From Nocardioides zeae (GTDB lineage Bacteria; Actinomycetota; Actinomycetes; Propionibacteriales; Nocardioidaceae), in contig NZ_JAAGXA010000001.1 of assembly GCF_010686755.1 (NCBI RefSeq), forward strand, positions 372,001 to 436,000: DNA of 64,000 nt. The letters run 5' to 3'. The notes under the pieces were generated by a model. The model was given only the letters and a program-made list of their open reading frames with translations, was not told where the DNA came from and did no database searches. Of this stretch, positions 18,393 to 27,685 are shown piece after piece (position 1 is the stretch's first letter; each line of letters begins with the position of its first letter). Position numbers and translations under genes: made by a program.

Positions 18393-19481
18393 ATGCGCGT
18401 GCTGCTCGCCGGCGGAGGAACCGCCGGCCACACCTCGCCCCTGCTCGCGACCGCCGACGCGCTCCTGCGCCGCGACCCCGCGACCGAGGTGCTGTGCGTG
18501 GGCACCGCCCGCGGTCTGGAGACCCGGGTCGTGCCCGCCGCCGGGCACGAGCTCGCCCTGATCCCCCCGGTGCCGCTGCCGCGCCGTCCCGGGATGGAGC
18601 TGCTCCGCGTGCCGGGCCGCCTCCGGGCCGCCGTGCGCGAGGCCGGTGCGGTCATCGACCGGTTCCGCCCCGACGTCGTCGTCGGCTACGGCGGCTACGT
18701 CTCGATGCCGGTGTACGTCGCCGCGCGCCGCCGCCGGCTGCCCCTCGTCGTCCACGAGCAGAACGCGCTGCCGGGCATCGCCAACAAGGTGGGCGCCCGC
18801 GTCGCGGACCACGTCGCGGTCAGCTTCCCCGACACCCCGCTGAAGGGCGCGACGTACGTCGGCCTGCCCATCCGGCAGATGATCTCCACCCTCGACCGGG
18901 CCGCGCTGCGCGACGAGGCGCGCGCGGCCTTCGGGCTCGACCCGTCGCTGCCCACGCTGCTCGTGACCGGCGGCTCCCAGGGCGCCCGTCGGCTCAACCA
19001 GGCGGTCGCCGCGTCGTCCCGCGCGCTGGGGGAGGCCGGCGTGCAGGTGCTGCACGTCGTCGGCCCGAAGGGCGAGGCGCAGCCCGATCCCGTCGCGGGC
19101 GTCCCCTACGTCGTGGAGCACTTCGTGGAGCGGATGGACCTGGCCTACGCGAGCGCCGACCTGGTGCTCTGCCGGTCGGGCGCCTCCAGCGTGACGGAGG
19201 CCGCGGCCGTGGGCCTGCCGGCCGTCTTCGTGCCGCTGCCGATCGGCAACGGCGAGCAGGAGCTCAACGCGCGTCCGGTGGTGGACGCCGGCGGCGGGCT
19301 GCTCGTGTCCGACGCCGCGCTGAGCGCTGCGTGGATCGCGGCCACCGTGCCCGGTCTCGCCACGGACCCGCAGCGGCTGGCCGGGATGGGGGCCGCGGCA
19401 GCGGCACTGATCCCGCGCGACGCCGACGAGCGGCTGGCCGCCCTGGTCGCCGAGGCGGCCGGACGGGGGCGCACGCGATGA
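18393..19481 (+). CDS. murG: Lipid II synthase MurG (GlcNAc transferase)
   Basis: 362-aa GT28 glycosyltransferase that adds GlcNAc to lipid I on the inner face of the membrane. N-terminal GGGTAGHTSP at residues 7-16, PDVVVGYGGYVSMP, HEQNALPGIAN, the C-terminal donor-binding GGSQGARRLN, and CRSGASSVTEAAAVGLP followed by LPIGNGEQELNA. ATG start behind GAGGAAGG. The stop overlaps the murC ATG (ATGA). A 115-bp gap with two hairpins separates it from ftsW. Confidence 0.97.
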   Translation: MRVLLAGGGTAGHTSPLLATADALLRRDPATEVLCVGTARGLETRVVPAAGHELALIPPVPLPRRPGMELLRVPGRLRAAVREAGAVIDRFRPDVVVGYGGYVSMPVYVAARRRRLPLVVHEQNALPGIANKVGARVADHVAVSFPDTPLKGATYVGLPIRQMISTLDRAALRDEARAAFGLDPSLPTLLVTGGSQGARRLNQAVAASSRALGEAGVQVLHVVGPKGEAQPDPVAGVPYVVEHFVERMDLAYASADLVLCRSGASSVTEAAAVGLPAVFVPLPIGNGEQELNARPVVDAGGGLLVSDAALSAAWIAATVPGLATDPQRLAGMGAAAAALIPRDADERLAALVAEAAGRGRTR

Positions 19482-20947
19482 GGATCCCGGTCCCGGAGCA
19501 GATCCTGCCCGCCGAGGAGCTGGGCCGCGTGCACTTCGTCGGCATCGGCGGTGCGGGCCTCTCGGCCATCGCACGCATCATGCTGGCCCGGGGGATCAGC
19601 GTCTCGGGCAGCGACGGCGCGGCCTCGCCGACCCTCGACGCCCTCGCCGCGGCCGGCGCGCGCGTGCACGTGGGGCACGCGGCCGAGCAGGTCGCCGACG
19701 CCGACACCCTGGTCGTCTCGACCGCGGTGCGCGAGGACAACCCGGAGGTCGTGGCGGCCTACGCGCGGGGGCTGCGCGTGCTGCCCCGCTCGGCCGGGCT
19801 CGCTGCGGTCATGGCCGATCGCCGGGTCGTGGCCGTGGCCGGCACGCACGGCAAGACCACCACGACGTCGCTGCTCACGACCGCGCTCGTCGCGGCGGGC
19901 GCGGACCCGTCGTACGCCGTCGGCGGGGAGCTGGCCCAGCTGGGCACCAACGCCCACGACGGGGCCGGCCGGGAGTTCGTCGCCGAGGCCGACGAGAGCG
20001 ACGGGGCCTTCCTCGTCTACAGCCCCCACCTCGCCGTGGTCACCAACGTGGACGCCGACCACCTCGACGTGTGGGGGAGCGAGGAGGCCTACCGGGCCGC
20101 CTTCGAGCAGTTCCTCGACCGGATCGAGCCGGGCGGCACGCTGGTCGCCTCCGCGGACGACGCCGGCGCCGCGGCCCTCCTGGCGACGGCCCGGGAGCGC
20201 GGCATCCGGGCCGTCGGCGTGGGGGAGTCGCCCGCGGCCGCGTGGCGCATCCACGACGTGTCGTTCGCCGGGACGCGCTCGACCTTCGCGCTCACCGGTC
20301 CCGACGGGGCGGACGCCCTCGGCCCGGTGACCCTGCAGATTCCCGGTCGCCACTACGTCGTCGACGCGGCCCTGGCCCTGACGGCGGGTCTCCTGCTGGG
20401 GCACGACGCGGACGCGCTGCGCTCCGGCCTCGAGTCCTTCACGGGCACCCGGCGGCGCATGGAGGCCAAGGGCGAGGCGGCCGGTGTGCGGGTCTACGAC
20501 AGCTACGCGCACCACCCCCAGGAGATCGTGGGCGACCTCCAGGCCGCGCGCTCCGTCGCTGGCGAGGGCCGCCTCCTGGTCGCCTTCCAGCCGCACCTCG
20601 TCTCCCGCACCCGCATCTTCGGCACGGCGATGGGCACGGCCCTCGGAGCCGCGGACGAGGTCGTCGTCGCCGACGTCTACCTCGCGCGCGAGGAGGCCGA
20701 CCCCGCGGTGACCGGTGCCCTGGTGGCCGGCGCGGTCCCGCTGCCCGCCGACGCGGTCGCCTTCGTACCGCGGCTCGACGACGTGGCCGCCGAGCTCGTC
20801 CGCCGCGCGCGGCCGGGCGACCTCGTGCTGACCCTGGGCGCGGGCGACATCACCACCGTCGGCCCGATGGTGCTGGCGGGGCTGGCTGGGCTGGCCGGGC
20901 TGTCCGGGCTGTCAGGGTCCGGGTCCGGGGACGTCGGCTCGGCATGA
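19478..20947 (+). CDS. murC: UDP-MurNAc:L-alanine ligase MurC
   Basis: 489-aa Mur ligase that adds the first amino acid of the stem peptide. N-terminal [16 protein letters not shown] nucleotide fold, P-loop [10 protein letters not shown] near residues 121-130, [23 protein letters not shown] and [11 protein letters not shown]. The end is a low-complexity run ([19 protein letters not shown]) from 9-base GC-rich repeats and is probably a disordered, variable tail. ATG overlaps the murG stop; its own stop overlaps the ftsQ ATG. Confidence 0.96.
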   Translation: MRIPVPEQILPAEELGRVHFVGIGGAGLSAIARIMLARGISVSGSDGAASPTLDALAAAGARVHVGHAAEQVADADTLVVSTAVREDNPEVVAAYARGLRVLPRSAGLAAVMADRRVVAVAGTHGKTTTTSLLTTALVAAGADPSYAVGGELAQLGTNAHDGAGREFVAEADESDGAFLVYSPHLAVVTNVDADHLDVWGSEEAYRAAFEQFLDRIEPGGTLVASADDAGAAALLATARERGIRAVGVGESPAAAWRIHDVSFAGTRSTFALTGPDGADALGPVTLQIPGRHYVVDAALALTAGLLLGHDADALRSGLESFTGTRRRMEAKGEAAGVRVYDSYAHHPQEIVGDLQAARSVAGEGRLLVAFQPHLVSRTRIFGTAMGTALGAADEVVVADVYLAREEADPAVTGALVAGAVPLPADAVAFVPRLDDVAAELVRRARPGDLVLTLGAGDITTVGPMVLAGLAGLAGLSGLSGSGSGDVGSA

Positions 20948-21696
20948 GCCCCACCTCGACCCGCTCCCGGGGGGCGGACGACGACACCCGGCAGCTCTTC
21001 CTCGAGCGGCGCCGGCGGGCGCGCTGGTCGCCGTGGCGCTGGGTCGCGGGCGTGGTGGTCGTCCTCGGCCTCGTCGCGGCCGCCCTGTGGCTCGTGTTCT
21101 TCTCGTCGGTGCTCGCGGTCGACGAGGTGGAGGTCAGGGGCACCGACGTGCTCGGCGCCGCCGACGTGCGCACGGCCGCCCGGGTGCCCGAGGGGCGGCC
21201 GCTGGCGCGTGTCGACGTCGCCGGGATCGAGCGTCGCGTCGAGGCGCTCGCGGCGGTGCGGGACGCGACCGTCACCCGTGCTTGGCCCGACGGCATCCGG
21301 ATCGATGTCGTCGAGCGGGTCGCCATCGCCGTCGTGGTGCGCGGCACGACCGCGCAGGGCATCGACGCCGACGGCGTGGCCTTCCGCACCTACGAGGAGG
21401 CCCCGACCGACCTCCCGCTCGTGGAGCTCGGCGAGGGTGCCGACGACGAGGCCGTCGTCGAGGCGGCGCGGGTCGTCGCGGCGATGCCGGCGGCCACGGC
21501 CGCCCAGGTCGCGAGCATCTCCGTCACCTCGGTCGACCAGATCAGCCTGACGCTGCGCGACGGCTCCACCGTGGTGTGGGGGAGCGCGGAGGACTCCGAC
21601 GCGAAGGGCGAGGTCCTCGCCGTGCTGCTCGCCCAGGACGACCTGGACGTCGAGGAGTACGACGTCAGCGTGCCGGCCCGCCCCACCACGCGCTGA
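20944..21696 (+). CDS. ftsQ: Divisome protein FtsQ
   Basis: 250-aa bitopic protein: basic cytoplasmic N-terminus, one membrane helix ([21 protein letters not shown]) at about residues 34-54, POTRA domain starting [18 protein letters not shown], then the FtsQ beta domain ([19 protein letters not shown]). FtsQ recruits FtsL and FtsB to the septum. ATG start overlaps the murC stop. The 179-bp gap after it contains a promoter and an inverted repeat before ftsZ. Confidence 0.93.
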   Translation: MSPTSTRSRGADDDTRQLFLERRRRARWSPWRWVAGVVVVLGLVAAALWLVFFSSVLAVDEVEVRGTDVLGAADVRTAARVPEGRPLARVDVAGIERRVEALAAVRDATVTRAWPDGIRIDVVERVAIAVVVRGTTAQGIDADGVAFRTYEEAPTDLPLVELGEGADDEAVVEAARVVAAMPAATAAQVASISVTSVDQISLTLRDGSTVVWGSAEDSDAKGEVLAVLLAQDDLDVEEYDVSVPARPTTR

Positions 21697-21786
21697 CGCG
21701 GGAATCGCGACGCGCCACGCCGCGACACGCGGCGTGCCTCCCGGAACGGGACCCGACGAGAACCTACTGTCGTCGGAACGACGAGG

Positions 21787-21817
21787 TTGACATAACTCTA
21801 ACCCTCAGGCTGAGGGT
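21787..21817 (+). promoter_or_regulatory. ftsZ upstream promoter element with inverted repeat
   Basis: TTGACA at 21787-21792 is a perfect -35 box. It is followed by a perfect 7-bp inverted repeat, ACCCTCA (21801-21807), GGC, TGAGGGT (21811-21817), in a locally AT-richer stretch 59-89 bases before the ftsZ start. A partial third unit, TTGAG, follows. The -10 is not obvious. The arrangement suggests an operator or an activator-dependent promoter giving ftsZ its own transcript. Confidence 0.55.
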
Positions 21818-21875
21818 GAAGGTTGAGACCTCGATCCTGTCCCACCACCCCCGAGAACGTGAGAGGCGAGCCGCC

Positions 21876-23102
21876 GTGGCAGCTGCGCAGAACTACCTGG
21901 CCGTGATCAAGGTCGTCGGCATCGGCGGCGGCGGCGTCAACGCCGTCAACCGGATGATCGAGGTCGGCCTCAAGGGCGTCGAGTTCATCGCCATCAACAC
22001 CGACGCGCAGGCGCTGCTCATGAGCGACGCCGACGTGAAGCTCGACATCGGTCGCGAGCTCACCCGCGGCCTGGGCGCGGGCGCCAACCCCGACGTCGGC
22101 CAGCAGGCCGCGGAGGACCACTCCGACGAGATCGAGGAGGTCCTCAAGGGGGCCGACATGGTCTTCGTGACGGCCGGCGAGGGCGGCGGCACCGGCACGG
22201 GCGGCGCGCCCGTGGTGGCGCGGATCGCCCGCTCGCTCGGCGCGCTCACGATCGGTGTGGTCACCCGTCCCTTCATGTTCGAGGGCCGCCGCCGCGCGGG
22301 CTCGGCCGAGGAGGGCATCGCCGCGCTGCGGGAGGAGGTCGACACCCTCATCGTGATCCCCAACGACCGGCTGCTGTCGATCAGCGACCGGAACGTCAGC
22401 GTCCTCGACGCCTTCAAGCAGGCCGACCAGGTGCTGCTCCAGGGTGTCTCCGGCATCACGGACCTGATCACGACGCCCGGCCTCATCAACCTCGACTTCG
22501 CCGACGTGAAGTCCGTCATGGCCAACGCCGGCTCCGCGCTCATGGGCATCGGCTCGGCGCGCGGCGACAACCGCTCCGTCGAGGCGGCCGAGATGGCTGT
22601 CTCCTCGCCGCTGCTCGAGGCGTCCATCGACGGCGCGCACGGCGTGCTGCTGTCGATCTCCGGCGGCTCCGACCTCGGTCTCTTCGAGATCAACGAGGCC
22701 GCCGCGCTCGTCGCCGACGCGGTGCACCCCGAGGCCAACATCATCTTCGGTGCGACGATCGACGACGCGCTCGGCGACGAGGTCCGCGTGACGGTCATCG
22801 CCGCCGGGTTCGACGGCGGCCAGCCCAAGAAGCGCGAGGAGGGCGCGGCCCTCGGTCGTTCCCGCACCGAGGCCGCCCCGGCGGCTCCGCAGGCCCCGGC
22901 CCGTGCCGAGCAGCGCCAGGCCCCGCCGGTGCCGCAGCAGGCGACGTACGCGCCCTCGCCGGCCCCGCAGCAGCAGCCCCGTCCGCTCCCGCCGCAGCCG
23001 CAGGAGCGCCCCAGCGTGCCCGTGGGCGCGCAGCGCCCGGCGCAGCCGGCCCCGCAGGTCGACTTCGAGGACGACCTGGACGTGCCCGACTTCCTCAAGT
23101 GA
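21876..23102 (+). CDS. ftsZ: Cell division GTPase FtsZ
   Basis: 408-aa tubulin-like GTPase that forms the Z ring. N-terminal [20 protein letters not shown] signature [13 protein letters not shown] near residues 101-113, [18 protein letters not shown] and [20 protein letters not shown] Pro/Gln-rich linker of about 75 residues ends in the conserved tail [10 protein letters not shown], the docking peptide for SepF and other partners. GTG start behind GAGAGGCGAG. The upstream gap carries its own promoter element. Confidence 0.98.
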   Translation: MAAAQNYLAVIKVVGIGGGGVNAVNRMIEVGLKGVEFIAINTDAQALLMSDADVKLDIGRELTRGLGAGANPDVGQQAAEDHSDEIEEVLKGADMVFVTAGEGGGTGTGGAPVVARIARSLGALTIGVVTRPFMFEGRRRAGSAEEGIAALREEVDTLIVIPNDRLLSISDRNVSVLDAFKQADQVLLQGVSGITDLITTPGLINLDFADVKSVMANAGSALMGIGSARGDNRSVEAAEMAVSSPLLEASIDGAHGVLLSISGGSDLGLFEINEAAALVADAVHPEANIIFGATIDDALGDEVRVTVIAAGFDGGQPKKREEGAALGRSRTEAAPAAPQAPARAEQRQAPPVPQQATYAPSPAPQQQPRPLPPQPQERPSVPVGAQRPAQPAPQVDFEDDLDVPDFLK

Positions 23103-23133
23103 GGTCGTGCGCGAGGTCGACGGAGGGAGCCCC

Positions 23134-23847
23134 GTGTTCGTGGCACGCACCCGTGTCGGGCGGGTCGAGGTGGCGTTCACCTCGGCCCGCTCGGGCGCGC
23201 GCCCGCTGAACCTGGCGTTGGCGGGCACCCCGCCCGCAGCGGTCGGGGACGTCGCGGCCGACCTCGAGTCGGTACGCCGAGCGCTCGGCGCCGACCGCGT
23301 CGAGGGCATGCACCAGGTGCACGGTGCCGACGTCGCGCGGGTGCCCGCCGAGGCCTCCGACGCGCCGGTGCCGCAGGCCGACGGCCTGGTCACGGACGCG
23401 ACGGGGGTGGCGCTGCTCGTCCGCGTGGCTGACTGCGTGCCCGTGCTGCTCGCCGACGTCGACGCAGGTGTGGTGGGGGCGGCGCACGCGGGCCGGGAGG
23501 GCGTGCGGGCCGGCGTGGTGCCGGCGACGGTCGCGGCCCTGCGCGACGCGGGAGCCCGGGACGTCCGCGCCTGGATCGGTCCCCACGTGTGCGGACGCTG
23601 CTACGAGGTGCCGGTCGCGATGCGGGACGAGGTCGCCGAGCGGATCCCGGCCGCGGGTGCCACGACCTCGTGGGGCACGCCGTCCCTCGACCTCGGGGCC
23701 GCCGTGCGGGTGCAGCTGGCCGACGTCGGCGTGACCGAGGTCGAGCACCTGGGCCTGTGCACGATGGAGCGTGAGGACCTGTGGTCCCACCGCCGCGACG
23801 GAGCGGCCGCGGGTCGGCTGGCCGGGATCGTGCAGGTGGTCGCGTGA
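23134..23847 (+). CDS. pgeF: Laccase-domain protein PgeF (YfiH/YlmD family)
   Basis: 237-aa protein of the family formerly called multicopper polyphenol oxidases; members act as purine nucleoside phosphorylase/adenosine deaminase or, in E. coli, edit peptidoglycan precursors carrying Ser in place of Ala. Metal and active-site motifs are HQVHGADV, VADCVPVLLAD, GAAHAGREGV and GPHVCGRCYEV. The usual HAGWRG appears here as HAGREG. GTG start after GGAGGGAGC. It follows ftsZ and its stop overlaps yggS, the usual actinobacterial order. Confidence 0.9.
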   Translation: MFVARTRVGRVEVAFTSARSGARPLNLALAGTPPAAVGDVAADLESVRRALGADRVEGMHQVHGADVARVPAEASDAPVPQADGLVTDATGVALLVRVADCVPVLLADVDAGVVGAAHAGREGVRAGVVPATVAALRDAGARDVRAWIGPHVCGRCYEVPVAMRDEVAERIPAAGATTSWGTPSLDLGAAVRVQLADVGVTEVEHLGLCTMEREDLWSHRRDGAAAGRLAGIVQVVA

Positions 23848-24563
23848 GCGCCCGACGGGCCGAGCTCGCCGCGGCCCTCGCGGCGGTGCGCCGACGGGTC
23901 ACCGACGCGGCGGCCGCCGCGGGACGGGCACCGGACGACGTGGGCCTCGTCGTCGTCACCAAGTTCTTCCCGGCCTCCGACGTGCGCGACCTCGCCGACC
24001 TCGGCGTCCGCGACGTCGGCGAGAACCGCCATCAGGAGGCCGAGGCGAAAGCCGCCGAGTGCGCCGACCTGGACCTGCGCTGGCACTTCATCGGCGGGCT
24101 CCAGAGCAACAAGGCGGCCGCGGTCGCGGCGTACGCCGACGTGGTGGAGTCGCTCGACCGGGCCAAGCTCGTCGGTCCGCTGGCCCGGGGCCGGGCCGCA
24201 CGGCTCGACCGCGGCGAGGCGGAGGGGCCGCTGGACTGCCTCGTGCAGGTGAGCCTCGACGCCCCCGGGGCCGAGCACCGGGCGGGGTGCCCGCCCGATC
24301 GGCTGGCGGAGCTGTGCGAGCGGGTGGCGGACGACGAGCACCTGCGCCTCGCGGGCCTCATGGCCGTGGCACCGCTCGGCGAGGAGCCGGCGGCGGCCTT
24401 CGACCGCCTCGCCTCGTGCGCCGCCCGCGTGCGGGCGGACCACCCCGGCGCGACGACCCTGTCCGCCGGCATGAGCGGCGACCTCGAGGAGGCCGTCGCG
24501 GCAGGTGCGACACACGTGCGTGTCGGTAGCGCGGTCCTCGGGGCGCGGCCTCGTGTCCAGTAA
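23844..24563 (+). CDS. yggS: PLP homeostasis protein YggS
   Basis: 239-aa fold-III PLP-binding protein. The PLP lysine is in VVTKFFPASDVRDL near residues 37-39; DVGENRHQEAEAKA, WHFIGGLQSNK and LSAGMSGDLEEAVAAGATHVRVGS are family motifs (the phosphate-binding region is normally MSMGMSxD; here LSAGMSGD). It controls pyridoxal-phosphate balance rather than a specific reaction. GTG start overlaps the pgeF stop. Confidence 0.94.
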   Translation: MSARRAELAAALAAVRRRVTDAAAAAGRAPDDVGLVVVTKFFPASDVRDLADLGVRDVGENRHQEAEAKAAECADLDLRWHFIGGLQSNKAAAVAAYADVVESLDRAKLVGPLARGRAARLDRGEAEGPLDCLVQVSLDAPGAEHRAGCPPDRLAELCERVADDEHLRLAGLMAVAPLGEEPAAAFDRLASCAARVRADHPGATTLSAGMSGDLEEAVAAGATHVRVGSAVLGARPRVQ

Positions 24564-24620
24564 TGTCCGAATCGACCGGTGTCACCCGTGGCGACACCCA
24601 GAACACCTGAGGAAGTCAGT

Positions 24621-25139
24621 ATGAGCGGCGCCATGCGCAAGATCGGTGAGTACCTCGGTCTGGTCGAGGACCCCGGGTACGACGACTACGACGAGCTCGA
24701 GGAGCGGGCCGACGACCGCGAGGAGGTGCGCGAGGAGCGCCCCGTGCGTCGGCGCACGCCCGAGCCCGTCGCGCAGCAGGCCGCGCCCGTCGCCGACCTG
24801 GCCGAGCGTCGGCGCGTGCAGGTGGCGCCGGTGCCGGCTCCGGCGCCGTCCTCCGTCGAGCTGTCCAAGATCGTGACGCTGCACCCGCGCACCTACAACG
24901 AGGCGCGCGCGGTGGGGGAGAACTACCGCGAGGGCGTCCCGGTCATCATGAACCTCGGGGACATGGACGACGCGGACGCCAAGCGCCTCGTCGACTTCGC
25001 GGCGGGCCTCATCTTCGCCACCCGCGGCGACATCGAGCGCGTCACCAGCAAGGTCTTCCTCCTGTCCCCGCCCAACGTGACGGTCGCCGCCGAGGAGAAG
25101 CAGCGGATCGCCACGAACGGCTTCTTCAACCAGAGCTGA
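24621..25139 (+). CDS. sepF: Cell division protein SepF
   Basis: 172-aa membrane anchor for FtsZ. The N-terminal amphipathic helix ([15 protein letters not shown]) binds the membrane, a charged Asp/Glu/Arg-rich and Pro-rich linker follows, and the C-terminal SepF domain ([51 protein letters not shown] segment) binds the FtsZ tail. ATG behind GAGGAAG. TAATGT at 24561-24566, overlapping the yggS stop, could be a -10 box for its own transcript. Confidence 0.95.
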   Translation: MSGAMRKIGEYLGLVEDPGYDDYDELEERADDREEVREERPVRRRTPEPVAQQAAPVADLAERRRVQVAPVPAPAPSSVELSKIVTLHPRTYNEARAVGENYREGVPVIMNLGDMDDADAKRLVDFAAGLIFATRGDIERVTSKVFLLSPPNVTVAAEEKQRIATNGFFNQS

Positions 25140-25148
25140 CGGGTCGTC

Positions 25149-25451
25149 TTGGCACTCAACGTCATCGGGCAGGTCGTCCACGCGATCCTGTTCGTGTTCA
25201 TCGCCATGATGTGGATCCGGTTCGTGGTGGACTGGGTGCAGGTCTTCGCCCGCTCGTGGGAGCCCCGCGGGCCGCTGCTGGTGGTGCTCGAGGTCGTCTA
25301 CTCGACGACGGACCCGCCGATCAAGGCCCTGCGCAAGGTGATCCCGCCGCTGCGTCTGGGAAGCATCTCGCTCGACCTCAGCTTCCTCATCGTGCTGGTG
25401 GGCTGCTTCCTGCTCCTCGAGGTCAACCGGCAGACCCTGCTCGCGGCGTGA
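25149..25451 (+). CDS. YggT-family membrane protein
   Basis: 100-aa YggT protein with two membrane regions (VVHAILFVFIAMMWIRFVVDW and LDLSFLIVLVGCFLLLEVN) around the short conserved loop VYSTTDPPIKALRKVIPP. The cellular role is not known; the family lies between sepF and divIVA in Gram-positive division clusters. The start is the rare TTG 25149, nine bases after the sepF stop; MALN matches the usual N-terminus and no ATG or GTG fits better. Confidence 0.9.
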   Translation: MALNVIGQVVHAILFVFIAMMWIRFVVDWVQVFARSWEPRGPLLVVLEVVYSTTDPPIKALRKVIPPLRLGSISLDLSFLIVLVGCFLLLEVNRQTLLAA

Positions 25452-25493
25452 GCCGCGGCGGGTACCGTGGGACCCGAGTGCCCCACGAGGCGC

Positions 25494-25499
25494 TAGTGT
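25494..25499 (+). promoter_or_regulatory. Possible -10 box for wag31
   Basis: TAGTGT lies 74 bases upstream of the wag31 ATG in a gap that is less GC-rich than its surroundings (CAATTGACTCTGTTTCTG). No clear -35 is present. Confidence 0.3.
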
Positions 25500-25573
25500 T
25501 GCGCCGACTTCACGTATCTGACTGATGCAATTGACTCTGTTTCTGCAAGCCGACGAGATGAATGGGTGTGGTC

Positions 25574-26350
25574 ATGCCACTGACGCCTGAGGACGTGAGC
25601 AACAAGCGCTTCACTCCTGTCCGGCTCCGCGAGGGCTACGACATGGGAGAGGTCGACCAGTTCCTCGACGAGGTGGAGGCCGAGCTCGCCCGCCTGACGA
25701 GGGAGAACGAGGACCTCCGCGCGAAGCTCGCGGCGGCGCAGTCCAGCGCCTCGTCCGCGCCGGCGCCGGTCTTCGAGAAGGCCCCGGAGCCCGCTCCGGT
25801 CGCCGCGCCGACCCCGGCGCCCGCGCCGGTCGTGCAGGCCGCTCCGGCCGCCGTCCCCGCGGCCGCGACCGCCGGTGGCGTCGAGACGATCCGCGTCGAG
25901 ACCGTCCCGCAGGCGTCCAACGCCGCGGCCCGTCTCCTCGAGATCGCCACGCGCAACGCCGACGAGCTCGTCGACGAGGCGAAGAACGAGGCCGACCGGA
26001 TCATCGGCGAGGCCCGCACGAAGGCGGAGCGCCTCGAGTCCGAGGCCAAGGGCAAGTCCGACCGCCTCGAGGCCGACGCCCGCAAGCGCTCCGAGATGCT
26101 CGACGTCGAGACGGCCGAGCGTCGTCAGCAGATGTTCGGCGAGCTCGAGCGCGAGCGCGACAAGCTCAACGGCGAGGTCGACCGGCTGCGGTCGTTCGAG
26201 CGGGAGTACCGGTCGCGGCTCAAGACCTACTTCACGCAGCAGCTCGAGGCCCTCGGCGGCCCGCAGGAGTCGCAGCCCGTCTCCGACGTGCCGTCCTCGG
26301 CGGCTGCGCCGAAGCGCCTCCGCTCCATCCTCGGCGACGACGAGGCCTGA
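25574..26350 (+). CDS. wag31: Polar growth protein DivIVA/Wag31
   Basis: 258-aa coiled-coil protein that marks cell poles and organises tip growth in actinobacteria. N-terminal DivIVA domain (PLTPEDVSNKRFTPVRLREG, VDQFLDEVEAELARL), a Pro/Ala-rich linker of about 60 residues (APAPVFEKAPEPAPVAAP) and a second long coiled coil (LVDEAKNEADRIIGEARTK, LFGELERERDKL-like). Start chosen at ATG 25574 because MPLTPEDV is the family N-terminus; ATG 25562 four codons upstream is in frame. It is the last gene of the cluster and is followed by a strong terminator. Confidence 0.94.
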   Translation: MPLTPEDVSNKRFTPVRLREGYDMGEVDQFLDEVEAELARLTRENEDLRAKLAAAQSSASSAPAPVFEKAPEPAPVAAPTPAPAPVVQAAPAAVPAAATAGGVETIRVETVPQASNAAARLLEIATRNADELVDEAKNEADRIIGEARTKAERLESEAKGKSDRLEADARKRSEMLDVETAERRQQMFGELERERDKLNGEVDRLRSFEREYRSRLKTYFTQQLEALGGPQESQPVSDVPSSAAAPKRLRSILGDDEA

Positions 26351-26366
26351 GCCCCGCACCGCCAGC

Positions 26367-26403
26367 ACGACGCCCCGCGACCGTCCCGGTCGCGGGGCGT
26401 CGT
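26367..26403 (+). terminator. Terminator after wag31
   Basis: A 17-bp stem (26367-26383 with 26387-26403) and a three-base TCC loop begin 17 bases after the wag31 stop. It ends the dcw cluster. Confidence 0.8.
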
Positions 26404-26446
26404 CGCGTCTCGGGGTCGCGGCCCGGCGGGCCGGGGTCGGGCCGTT

Positions 26447-26585
26447 CGGGGAAAACGCGGACCGGTGGGGGACGGGCCCGAAGGAAACGCGGACCGGCCG
26501 GGCGCTCTGCTCGGCGTGTCGGGGCCCGGGGTCCGCGTTTTCTTTCGCCTGCTGGGCAGCCCGTCCGCGTTTTCTTTCTTTCCCC
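26447..26585. repeat. Nested palindromic repeat between wag31 and the dksA-like gene
   Basis: The motif AAACGCGGAC is present four times: GAAAACGCGGACC at 26451-26463 and GGAAACGCGGACC at 26483-26495 on the plus strand, and the reverse complement at 26530-26542 and from 26563, both followed by CTTTC tracts. The two halves form nested inverted repeats over about 140 bp, with a GC-rich centre (GGCCGGGC / GGGGCCCGG) that can also pair. The run TTTTCTTTCTTT is unusually AT-rich for this chromosome. No coding potential was seen. This fills most of the 322-bp gap 26351-26672; TAGGGT at 26619-26624 may be the -10 of the next gene. Confidence 0.7.
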
Positions 26586-26672
26586 GGACACCTCCTTGAG
26601 CCCACCGCGACCGACGGCTAGGGTCCCCACACCCCGGGGGCGGCCTGCCCGCGACGGACGAGAGGGTTCGTG

Positions 26673-27062
26673 ATGGCGGAAGCGGTCGTGGGCGAGGAGC
26701 CCTGGACCCAGGCGGAGGCCGACCAGGTGGTGGCCGAGCTCGAGGCCCAGCGGGCGGAGCTGGCGTCCCAGGTCGCTGCCCAGGAGCAGGAGCTCGCGGG
26801 GCTCTTCCGCGACGCGGGCGACGGTGCCGGACCGGACGCCGCGGACCTGGGTACGGCGACGTTCGAGCGCGACCACGAGCTGACCCTCGTCTCGGGCGAG
26901 CGCGATGCCCTGGCGCAGATCGAGCGGGCCCTGGCGCGGGCCCGCGACGGCAAGCTGGGCCTCTGCGAGAGCTGCGGGCAGGCCATCCCCAAGATGCGCG
27001 TGGTCGCGTTCCCGCGTGCCACACTGTGCGTGTCATGCAAGCAGCGCGAGGAACGTCGCTGA
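26673..27062 (+). CDS. DksA/TraR C4-type zinc-finger protein
   Basis: 129-aa protein with a long N-terminal helical part ([19 protein letters not shown]) and an intact DksA/TraR zinc finger: Cys98-x2-Cys101, then Cys119-x2-Cys122 ([15 protein letters not shown]). Family members bind RNA polymerase through the secondary channel and modulate transcription; in actinobacteria the RNA polymerase role is less clear and the first coiled-coil tip is not the enteric DxxDxA. Start at ATG 26673, six bases after AGAGGG; GTG 26670 directly before it is in frame. Its 3' end overlaps lspA. Confidence 0.88.
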   Translation: MAEAVVGEEPWTQAEADQVVAELEAQRAELASQVAAQEQELAGLFRDAGDGAGPDAADLGTATFERDHELTLVSGERDALAQIERALARARDGKLGLCESCGQAIPKMRVVAFPRATLCVSCKQREERR

Positions 27063-27685
27063 GCTCCGGCTCGGGCGACCACGAGAGCCGTCCCGGTCCC
27101 GACGACACCTCCTCCGGAGGCGCTGTCCGGCGCTCGCGCCGACGGGTCTGGCCCGTCTTCGCGGTGGTCGCGTTCGCGGCGTACCTGCTGGACCTCACCA
27201 CGAAGCAGCTCGCCCTGACGCACCTGCAGGAGGCCGACGGCTCGCGTCCGCGGGTCGACCTCGTGGGGGACCTCCTGGGTCTCCAGCTGGCCTTCAACCC
27301 GGGCGCGGCGTTCAGCATGGGCGAGGACTTCACGGTCGTCATCTCGTGCGTCGCGATCGTCGCGACCGTGGTCGTGCTCGTCGTCAGCGCCCGGCTGCGC
27401 AGCCCGCTGTGGGCCGTCGCGCTCGGCATCCTGCTCGCTGGCATCACCGGCAACCTGACCGATCGGCTGTTCCGCGACCCGGCGCCGTTCCACGGCCACG
27501 TCGTCGACATGATCGAGCTGCCGAACTTCCCGATCTTCAACGTCGCCGACATGTGCATCAACGTCGCGGCCGTGCTCATCGTGGTGCAGGCGTTCCGCGG
27601 CGTACGCGTCGACGGCAGCCGCATCGAGGAGACGGAGAAGGGCGCGCCCGACGAGGCCGACGAGGCCGTGGAGCGCGACGCGTGA
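27035..27685 (+). CDS. lspA: Lipoprotein signal peptidase LspA
   Basis: 216-aa polytopic aspartyl protease that removes signal peptides from diacylglyceryl-prolipoproteins. Four membrane helices; catalytic aspartates are Asp143 in GNLTDRLF and Asp172 in [10 protein letters not shown], with the usual FNPGAAFSM loop. A Ser/Gly/Asp-rich hydrophilic N-terminus of ~40 residues precedes helix 1 ([20 protein letters not shown]). Start uncertain: ATG 27035 overlaps the zinc-finger gene by 28 bases; GTG 27026 is also in frame. The stop overlaps rluD (GTGA). Confidence 0.94.
   Translation: MQAARGTSLSSGSGDHESRPGPDDTSSGGAVRRSRRRVWPVFAVVAFAAYLLDLTTKQLALTHLQEADGSRPRVDLVGDLLGLQLAFNPGAAFSMGEDFTVVISCVAIVATVVVLVVSARLRSPLWAVALGILLAGITGNLTDRLFRDPAPFHGHVVDMIELPNFPIFNVADMCINVAAVLIVVQAFRGVRVDGSRIEETEKGAPDEADEAVERDA

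Noticed and set aside
26447..26585. Terminator of wag31
   Set aside because: A compact 17-bp hairpin at 26367-26403 already fills that role, and the larger repeat is too complex and distant.
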